A stretch of 64,000 nt of DNA from Yponomeuta sedellus. Taxonomy: Eukaryota > Arthropoda > Insecta > Lepidoptera > Yponomeutidae. The notes under the pieces were generated by a model. It saw nothing but the letters and a program-made list of their open reading frames with translations. It was not told where the DNA came from and did not search any database. Numbering within the stretch: position 1 is the first letter of the stretch; each line of letters starts with the position of its first letter. The stretch covers positions 25,893,714 to 25,957,713 of the forward strand of contig OW203725.1 of the NCBI GenBank assembly GCA_934045075.1. Direction: 5' to 3'. The translations under genes and the position numbers were made by a program. Below are positions 57,667 to 64,000 of this stretch, piece after piece.

Positions 57667-59602
57667 ATGGCGCTGCTACTGCGCCGCCTGCGCCCTCCGC
57701 GCCCCGTGCCGCGCTTGGTACGCCTTCGCACCGTTCCACCCGCGTGCGACGCGCCCCCGCCGCCCCCCTGCGCGCCCTGTCCCGCCCCCGCGCCGCCGCC
57801 GCCGTGCCGCGCGCAGCCCGCCGACCAGGTGCCCGCGCTGCGCGTCACCTGCTGCCCGCCCCCCGTCGCACACCGCCCGCCCTGCGCGCCTCCACCGCCC
57901 GCCTGCTCGGTCTCCTGCTCCTCGCCTGCGCTCCCGCAGGTGACTCCCGCGCCGTACGTCCCGCCGCCCTCCGGTTCGCACTCGTTAACTGGCTTCTTAT
58001 TTTCTTCCGCAGCCGGCCGAGGCCGCCGCCGGCGAGCGCAGCGCCTGTGGCTCGCAGCAACACGCAGTGGCGCGGCGCCTGCACGCGGCGCGGCTCGCCC
58101 GCCGGCTAGACTACGAGCGCGAGGCGGGCGAGCGCGCGCGCCGGGCCAGCGCGGAGTGCGCGCCCGCCGACTACAGGCTCGGCGACGCGCGGGAGCAGGC
58201 GCTGGCCGACGACGGCCGCCACTACTGGCTGCGCTGCCCCACACCGCCGCCGCAGCGCTGCGGGCCCGCCCCCGCCCGCAGCCCGCCGCCCCCGCAGCAC
58301 CTAACGCTCCTTCCTGACAGTGCCTGCCGTCCTCGCGCAGCTAGTCCCGCGCTCGACCCCTGCGCACACCGACCCCGCATCATAGTGCACATCGACCGCT
58401 CTACACCCTCTGAAGCTGTCCCGCGGGCCGCTCCCCCCGTGCCCGTACCCAGATGCGGGGCGCAGTCATCGAACGGTGACAGGAGCTGGTGCGCGAGCCT
58501 GCCCACCCCCGTGCCGGCGCCCACCCCGTGCCGTAAGTCCACACTGCTGGAGGGATTGAGGCGGCGCGGGTCCGGCGCCGGGTGCGGGGAGCGGGGAGGG
58601 CCGAGTCGCCAGCTGCACGCGGCGGCCGCGCTGCACGCGTCAGATCGCACGCCGGACGCTCGTGATGAGGCGTCCACGCTCCAGCAAGCACTGAAGCAGC
58701 GGGCGACGCTGAAGGAGGCAGGGCGCGGCCGACAGACGCTGCAAATGAGCGAGAGTGGAGGGCGGCTAACTGCGCGGCTGCAGCTGGAACTGTCACTGGA
58801 TGATGAGCTACTGCGCAACCGCGGTTCCACGGCACACTCCCCCGCCCCCGCGCCTCCGGCTGATCGGCGCTCCCGCACTTCCTGGTTGTCTTTGTCGGGG
58901 TTGCGGCAGAAACTAGCCGGCATGTGCCGGGGTACCGGAGGCGGCGCGGGGTGTGGGTGCGGTTTGCAGTCGTCCGACGCTAGACAAGAGCGCGAACGAA
59001 CATACGGAGCTAGCCCATGCGCGTGCTCCCCCGCGCGCCCTCTAAGACGTCCACCTCCCGCGTGCCACACCTCGCCGCAAGGAGCCCACCCTGAGTCACG
59101 TGCTGTCGTTGCCACTGATGTTGCAGCCGCCCTGCGGCCGCGCAAGCCGGACTGCCCTCCACGTCAGCATAACGATGTACGATCCACGGCAGCTTCCCCA
59201 CAATCCCACAGTCGTGGTGATTCTCGGACTTCCCAAATGCGCGACTCCACCGTTTCCGACGCCCGTGACATCGCAGCAACCTCGTCGCCAGCAGCGAACC
59301 CGTGCGAACCATACAGTCAAACCTCACGACCCGGCAGTCCCGCAGGTGCCTCGTCGCACAAAAACCTCGGCCCTGGCGCAGCCAAGCCCCGCGACTACTC
59401 CGCCACACTAGCGGACCGGCAGCCGCAGATGCCGAAGTGCCCACCAGCGCGGGGCAGCAGTGTGCTGAGCACGGCGCCCCCCCCGCTGCTGGGCTGCCCC
59501 CGCGGCGACCCCTCCGCCCCCCTGCCTTGCCCACCACCGGCGCCACCCTCCTGTAAGCCTCCACGACCAGCTCCGCGGGCGCCCCATAAAAAAATCGAAT
59601 AA
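57667..59602 (+). CDS. Unrecognised Pro/Ala/Arg-rich protein, two exons, or alternative end of the F-box gene
   Basis: Exons 57667-57939 and 58013-59602 join in phase across a 73-bp intron with a good pyrimidine tract (ttttcttccgcag), giving 620 residues. The ATG (MALLLRRLRPPRPV) is the first in this frame, but the frame is open further left. The protein is dominated by Pro, Ala, Cys, Ser and Arg. The only structured-looking part is just after the intron, with QQHAVARRLHAARLARRLDY, then ADDGRHYWLRCPTPPP. A later stretch (RLTARLQLELSLDDELLRN) could be a helix. No domain was recognised. It lies 168 bp after the F-box stop with no poly(A) signal between. A splice from F-box exon 6 to an acceptor at 57,618 would keep phase and fuse the two. 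A poly(A) signal follows at 59,683. Confidence 0.5.
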
Positions 59603-59682
59603 ACATGCAAAGCGGATACAACTTTTGTAAAGGACTGATTTAAGTGGCTGATGTTCATGTATGTGTGCGTGTCAAAATATGA

Positions 59683-59688
59683 AATAAA
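59683..59688 (+). terminator. Poly(A) signal
   Basis: AATAAA at 59,683-59,688, about 80 bases after the stop at 59,602, with a second overlapping copy shortly after. It probably serves the Pro-rich gene and perhaps the F-box gene too. Confidence 0.55.
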
Positions 59689-59825
59689 ATAAATCTGTGC
59701 CTAACCTAACTCGATCATATTTTATTATTGTCACACACTAGCGCGGACGATCACCCACATAGCCTTGGTGGGTGAATTTCAACAAAAGATTTTTGTTTTT
59801 GTCTCATTTCGGTGAGATTATTTTA

Positions 59826-59981
59826 AAAAACCTATTTAGAGGCTAAAAATTTCACCCATGCCGGGATTCGAACCCGCAACTTCTGGCTATCCGTGCCAGC
59901 GCTCTACCAATTGAGCCAATGGGCGACTCACCGGAATCAGTGAAATTTCGAACCTCTTTACACTATTCTCTGTATTAATAC
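59826..59981 (-). repeat. tRNA-like SINE, simple copy, 12-bp target duplication
   Basis: Minus-strand order is head (gtattaatacagagaatag), tRNA-like body, short tail (gcctctaaataggttttt). Flanked by gagattatttta at 59,814-59,825 and 59,982-59,993. No inverted arm is present, so this shows the simple unit of the family. Confidence 0.8.
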
Positions 59982-60171
59982 GAGATTATTTTATTTCAGT
60001 CCCTTTCTAAAGTTTTTGTTAACAAATAAAACTTTCACCTTTTTTTTTGTAATTAGTTTAATTGGTGAGTGGAGTCAATTATCAACAAAACTTATTTAAA
60101 TATTTAAGGACTACATTTTATGAGACCACTGAAATGAAAAATATCCACTGAAATGAAAATAACGCCACTGA

Positions 60172-60420
60172 CGACCTCTGTGGCGTAGCGGTAGCGCGTC
60201 TGCCTACCATGCAAGATGTCCCGGGTTCGAATCCCGGCTGGAAACAAAAAAAAAAAACCCAGGTCTTTAATGTTTACATGTTTGTGATGTCGTTGTTTCT
60301 GGTTCCCACGACACAGGATGGGGCCAGAAGCGATGTATGTGCTTGTATGTTAATGTTATGTAATAATATGTCTGTAATATGCTCTGGTTTTTCTTACGGT
60401 TTCTCGGCAATGGTAACATT
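60172..60420 (+). repeat. tRNA-derived SINE, third family
   Basis: The tRNA-like head is at 60,172-60,243, with an A box (tggcgtagcggtagcgcg) and a B box (gggttcgaatcccgg). It is followed by a poly(A) run and a body containing ggttcccacgacacagg. The 3' end is uncertain. Confidence 0.65.
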
Positions 60421-60604
60421 TAGATGAAGACGATGTATGAGAAAATTTTGTTACTAAATACAAATTCTTCAGCCAGATGTCGCCGCCAGTAAATAATACA
60501 CAGATAATATTTTATTTAAATGAGATGCCAACACTGTTACAAAATGGGTAGGGCACCGCAGCTCTCGTGGTGACGACGATTGGCCCACTCTTCATGATTT
60601 CGAC

Positions 60605-60763
60605 AATTTTTTTTTTTATTTTTTTTTTTTTTCGCTTATAATAAATATTATTAATATTTTAATAAATATTTTTTATTTAGGCTTATCAGGCTTGGCCTGA
60701 TAAGCCTGCGCTTGATAGTACGACTACTCCCGTGTGCACTAATTGCAACGGTTGTCACCGAGT

Positions 60764-60764
<1 letters not shown>
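60605..60764. repeat. T-rich runs and a short hairpin
   Basis: Two T-rich runs at 60,607-60,633 are followed by a perfect short hairpin near 60,680-60,708 (ggcttatcaggc, loop, gcctgataagcc). Confidence 0.6.

Positions 60765-60838
<74 letters not shown>
60765..60838 (-). repeat. 74-base T homopolymer, probable poly(A) tail of a minus-strand retroposon
   Basis: An unbroken run of 74 T. If it is a retroposon tail, the body would lie to the right on the minus strand, where only about 60 bp separate it from the MITE at 60,902. The length in the assembly may be unreliable. Confidence 0.6.
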
Positions 60839-60901
60839 CGTCTGTGTCGCTACAGCTCATCCAATGTTTACTGTAAGTTACATAATCAAGAACAAAATGT
60901 A

Positions 60902-61121
60902 CAGTGCGTTCACATTAACTTGACGCGTGAGAGAATTGGTAGCACTGATATGTTTAGTTTTACCATGTTAAATAAGAAATCATTCCCATTACTTGGGGAA
61001 AATAAAAGGTTTGAGGGCTTGTTTTACCATCTTCCGATTAGGTCCAAAAGCTAATTCACATGTTATGTCCTATATATCCGTTACCAATTCTCTCACGCGT
61101 CAAGTTAATGTGAACGCACTA
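60902..61121. mobile_element. 220-bp Tc/mariner-type MITE
   Basis: 40-bp terminal inverted repeats match in 39 of 40 positions, starting cagtgcgttcacattaac. TA is duplicated on both sides (60,900-60,901 and 61,122-61,123). The centre is AT-rich and non-coding. Confidence 0.9.
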
Positions 61122-61240
61122 TACACTGATGTTTGCGCTATGTGACACTAGGTGGCGTTCGGTGTATTCTGTGTGGCGGTATGGTTGTGTCTACACGAAG
61201 AATATAAATTTCTTCAGTAAACAAATTACGACTTCGTCGA

Positions 61241-61541
61241 GGTTAGGTTAGGTTAGGTTAGGTTAGGTTAGGTTAGGTTAGGTTAGGTTAGGTTAGGTTA
61301 GGTTAGGTTAGGTTAGGTTAGGTTAGGTTAGGTTAGGTTAGGTTAGGTTAGGTTAGGTTAGGTTAGGTTAGGTTAGGTTAGGTTAGGTTAGGTTAGGTTA
61401 GGTTAGGTTAGGTTAGGTTAGGTTAGGTTAGGTTAGGTTAGGTTAGGTTAGGTTAGGTTAGGTTAGGTTAGGTTAGGTTAGGTTAGGTTAGGTTAGGTTA
61501 GGTTAGGTTAGGTTAGGTTAGGTTAGGTTAGGTTAGGTTAG
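61241..61541 (+). repeat. (TTAGG)n telomeric repeat array, 60 perfect units
   Basis: Exactly 300 bases of uninterrupted ggtta units, plus one g. This is the ancestral insect telomere repeat. The G-rich strand runs left to right. It is followed without spacer by a SART-like retrotransposon and preceded by ordinary sequence (acttcgtcga). Confidence 0.95.
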
Positions 61542-61712
61542 TCTGCGTCGGTACGCCATTGCGAGTAGATGTGTGCGCTGTTCGCTACTTTGCAAATAAG
61601 TACCCGCAGCAATTGCTTTTGTTTATTTATTAGTAAATAAAAGTGTGAAGTGCCTGCATACGTGTGCATCTGTGTTTGGCGTGTGCGTGCGTAGTGCACG
61701 TTATAAGATACG

Positions 61713-64000
61713 ATGGATGCGGCCGCGGCGCCTGGCGCCGATCTGTCGGCTGCCGGCGCCGCTATGGCGGGAGACGGCGAGGCGTCTGGCGGCGGCGCTC
61801 GAACTACCCACGAGGGAAAAAAACCAACTCGCGGTAAGTTGTGGGTGGTGGCAGCGAGGAAGCGAGGCCGCTCCACTGAGTCGGATGGGTCGTGGGACTC
61901 TGAGCCAGATGGCGAGGAGGAGACGGCTTTGCTCCCAAAGGTGTCCCGCGTAGGGACGCGCGGCGGTGTCGCCGCAAGGGCCCGTGGCAGAACGGCGAAG
62001 CGCGGCGGCGCCCGTAGAACGGCTGGTGAGGCGAAGGAGGCCGCCCGCGAAGAGCAGAAGCTCTGCGCGCAGGCAGAGGTGGCGAGCCTTACGGCTCAGT
62101 ACTATCGTCGGTCGACATCGCCGCGTGCCTCGACGTCAGCGGCGTTCGCGGGGGGCGTCGTACCGGTGGGGGAACTTGTGGCTCAGATAAACTCGGCTAT
62201 TCTTTACATAGCTGAAGTGGGCCGCAAGTCCAAAAATATAAAGGGCGAGCTGCTTGGTGGCCTGAAGAAGGCTACGGCGGCGATCGGGGACGCTGTTGCG
62301 GAACTGAGTGTCCGCACGGCTACCGCCGAGACCCGCCGTGTCTCCGAGGAGAACGCCCGCCTCCGCGCTAGGGTCGACGAGCTGGAGAAGGCGAGCCGTG
62401 CCCCTGTTGTGGCACCCGTGCAGGCTGCCGCCGCCACTGTTCGCGCTTTGCCTGCTGCTGCTGCCGCTGTTCGTGCCTCGCCGGCTGCCGCCGCGGCGCG
62501 TGTGCCGCCGGCGGCTGACTCCGGGCGTGTACGGCTGCCGGCCGTTGCCGGATCGGCGCGAGCACCGGCGACTGCTGCGGCACGTGTGACCCACGGGTCG
62601 CCGGCCGCGACGGCGCGTGGGCCGCCGGCCGCCACGGCGCGTGGGCCGCCGGCCGTCGCGGTGCGTGTGCCGCCGGCGGTCGCGATGCGTGGGCCGCCGG
62701 CCGCTATGGTGCGTGGGCCGCCGGCCGCTACGGTGCGTGGGCCGCCGGCCGTCACGGTGCGTGTGCCGCCGGCCGTAACGGTGCGTGGGCCGCCGGTCGT
62801 CTCTGTGCGAGGTCCGCCGGCGGCCGCGGTACGCGGGCCGCCGCTCGCCGCCGTGCGCGGGTCAACGCCCGCCGCGGTGCGCGGGTCGCCAGCCGCCGTG
62901 GTGCGTGCCGCGCCGGCCCCCGGCGCCGGCGTGCGCGCTACGGTGTCGGCGGCTGCTGCTCGGGTGGCGGCGGCACGTGTTGCTACACGCGGCACATATG
63001 CGGGTGCGGTGGCTGGCGGACGTGTTAGCTGCTCGCCCGCTTCTGCCAGCGGGCGTGCGGTAGGCGCGCACGGCGACTTGCCCGCGACGGCGACGAGTGT
63101 GAGGGAGGACGCGGCGACCGCCCGCTCGCCACCCGCCGCTTGTGTGGATGATGAGACGAACGACGTCGACGTCGAGGTGATCGACGACACGCCGACTGCT
63201 GCCTCGCCCGCGGACTGGGTGGTGCACGAGACACCCGCCCGCCGTCGCCGGCGTCGTAGGACGATGGCGGCGCGTCGGGTACCCGACGGCGAGCTGTCGG
63301 GGCCCGCCTCTGCGTCCGTCCCGCTCGCGGGACCGGTGACGGCGGTGGCTCGTGGGACCGCGGGGACGCCACCCACGCCGGGCCAGCTGGCCGCGCGCAA
63401 GCTGCGTCTGCCGCGTTCTGCTGCAGTTGTTATTACGCTGCAGCCGGAGGCGATGGAAGCGGGCATGACGTATGCGCAGGTGATTTCGGAAGCGAGGTCA
63501 AAAATTGACATCGCTTCGCTTGAAATCACCTCGCTGCGGTTCAAGCGATCGGTCACCGGGGCGCGGGTGCTGGAGGTGGCGGGGGCGGGTGCCGCGAGTG
63601 CTACCAAGGCGGACGCGCTGGCCCGAAAACTGGAGGAGGTTCTCGGCTCGCAGACTGCGAGAGTTTCGAGGCCGATCAAGTCCGCAGAACTGCGGGTGTT
63701 CGGCCTCGACGATTCCGTCACAGCGGACGAGGTGACCGCTGCGGTGGCTCGCTCGGGTGAATGTGAACGGGGGGCGGTAAAGTGCGGTGAGGTGCGCCCT
63801 GGCGCGACCGGCGCTTGCGCAGCTTGGGTGCGCTGCCCCGTGTCTGCGGCGAAGAAGGTCCTCGCGGCGGGCCGCCTCTCAGTCGGATGGGGCATGGCCC
63901 GAGTAGAGCTGCTGACGGCGCGCCCACTGCGCTGCTACAGGTGCTTGGAGCCTGGCCACACGCGTGCGCTATGCCCGTCGACGGAGGACCGCAGTGATCT
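61713..64000 (+). CDS. ORF1 (Gag-like) protein of the SART-like element, partial
   Basis: ATG at 61,713; open for 762 codons to the window end with no stop. The N-terminus (MDAAAAPGADLSAAGAAM) is followed by a basic region (KLWVVAARKRGRSTESDG). A coiled-coil candidate (EARRVSEENARLRARV type, near 62,330-62,400) and an Ala/Pro/Arg-rich repeat region come next, then an acidic patch (CVDDETNDVDVEVIDDTP). The conserved Gag core includes EAMEAGMTYAQVISEARSK, VTGARVLEVAG and ELRVFGLDDSVTADEVTAA. A CCHC knuckle, CYRCLEPGHTRALC, begins near residue 741. More knuckles are expected beyond the edge. It should bind element RNA and direct it to telomeres. The long minus-strand open frame over this region is a shadow. 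Confidence 0.85.
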   Translation, partial: MDAAAAPGADLSAAGAAMAGDGEASGGGARTTHEGKKPTRGKLWVVAARKRGRSTESDGSWDSEPDGEEETALLPKVSRVGTRGGVAARARGRTAKRGGARRTAGEAKEAAREEQKLCAQAEVASLTAQYYRRSTSPRASTSAAFAGGVVPVGELVAQINSAILYIAEVGRKSKNIKGELLGGLKKATAAIGDAVAELSVRTATAETRRVSEENARLRARVDELEKASRAPVVAPVQAAAATVRALPAAAAAVRASPAAAAARVPPAADSGRVRLPAVAGSARAPATAAARVTHGSPAATARGPPAATARGPPAVAVRVPPAVAMRGPPAAMVRGPPAATVRGPPAVTVRVPPAVTVRGPPVVSVRGPPAAAVRGPPLAAVRGSTPAAVRGSPAAVVRAAPAPGAGVRATVSAAAARVAAARVATRGTYAGAVAGGRVSCSPASASGRAVGAHGDLPATATSVREDAATARSPPAACVDDETNDVDVEVIDDTPTAASPADWVVHETPARRRRRRRTMAARRVPDGELSGPASASVPLAGPVTAVARGTAGTPPTPGQLAARKLRLPRSAAVVITLQPEAMEAGMTYAQVISEARSKIDIASLEITSLRFKRSVTGARVLEVAGAGAASATKADALARKLEEVLGSQTARVSRPIKSAELRVFGLDDSVTADEVTAAVARSGECERGAVKCGEVRPGATGACAAWVRCPVSAAKKVLAAGRLSVGWGMARVELLTARPLRCYRCLEPGHTRALCPSTEDRSD
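62601..62910 (+). repeat. 24-bp minisatellite encoding an 8-residue repeat in ORF1
   Basis: About 13 tandem units of consensus P-P-A-A-x-V-R-G (for example PPAATVRG, PPAVTVRV, PPVVSVRG). Units differ mainly at positions 4 to 6, and the frame is kept throughout. Confidence 0.85.

Larger units (their letters stand above)
61542..64000 (+). mobile_element. Telomere-specific non-LTR retrotransposon, SART-like, 5' part
   Basis: The element starts directly after a truncated telomere unit (ggttag|tctgcg) and continues past the window edge. It has a leader of about 170 bases (61,542-61,712) and an ORF1 that stays open to the last base. Known SART1-type elements of the silkworm insert into telomere repeats with TTAGG on the sense strand, while TRAS types lie the other way. 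The orientation here matches SART. ORF2 is outside the window. Confidence 0.8.

Noticed and set aside
60172..60243. tRNA gene
   Set aside because: tRNA-like, but followed by a poly(A) run and SINE body; stem pairing is poor.
61241..61541. CRISPR-like or satellite array
   Set aside because: A 5-bp unit with no spacers is the insect telomere repeat.
62204..63895. 563-codon open frame on the minus strand with GGPRT-type repeats
   Set aside because: It is the mirror of the GC-rich 24-bp repeat in ORF1; the plus-strand frame has the Gag core and zinc knuckle.

Overview
This is nuclear DNA from an insect, most likely a moth or butterfly (Lepidoptera). The background is AT-rich and split coding exons have GT..AG introns. 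There are many tRNA-derived SINEs, and one block of (TTAGG)n, the usual insect telomere repeat, is followed directly by a telomere-type non-LTR retrotransposon. No bacterial, plasmid or CRISPR features were seen.

Layout. 1-6.8 kb: non-coding sequence with decayed LINE pieces and one SINE. 6.87-11.97 kb: a complete Ty1/copia retrotransposon with two identical 327-bp LTRs, a 5-bp target duplication and one frameshift. 12-17 kb: SINEs, a 5S rRNA-related repeat and a possible small first exon. 17.29-26.09 kb, minus strand: a nine-exon neuroligin-like gene (712 codons), whose introns hold SINEs and hairpin repeats. 26-43 kb: mostly non-coding, with LINE fragments, a dead mariner, two more 5S-related repeats, several SINEs and one possible orphan terminal exon. 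44.0-47.8 kb: a large inverted-repeat element with about 550-bp arms and an internal ~1-kb tandem duplication. 49.1-57.5 kb, plus strand: an F-box gene resembling FBXW5, whose large intron contains a Tc-like element interrupted by a compound SINE. 57.67-59.60 kb: a Pro/Ala-rich ORF of unknown function with one short intron. 60-64 kb: a T74 homopolymer, a TA-flanked MITE, 60 perfect TTAGG units, and ORF1 of a SART-like non-LTR element that runs off the right edge.

The G-rich telomere strand reads rightward, so the right edge may lie near a chromosome end; an interstitial telomere block is the alternative. Both host genes have extremely GC-rich, Ala/Arg/Pro-rich exons set in AT-rich introns. 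Several of their 3' splice sites carry TG repeats where a pyrimidine tract is expected. The other notable themes are a foldback SINE family with 12-13 bp target duplications and a 5S-rRNA-like SINE family present three times.

All identifications come from reading translations and motifs by eye; no database search was made. Exon joins were checked for splice dinucleotides and reading phase, except where stated.
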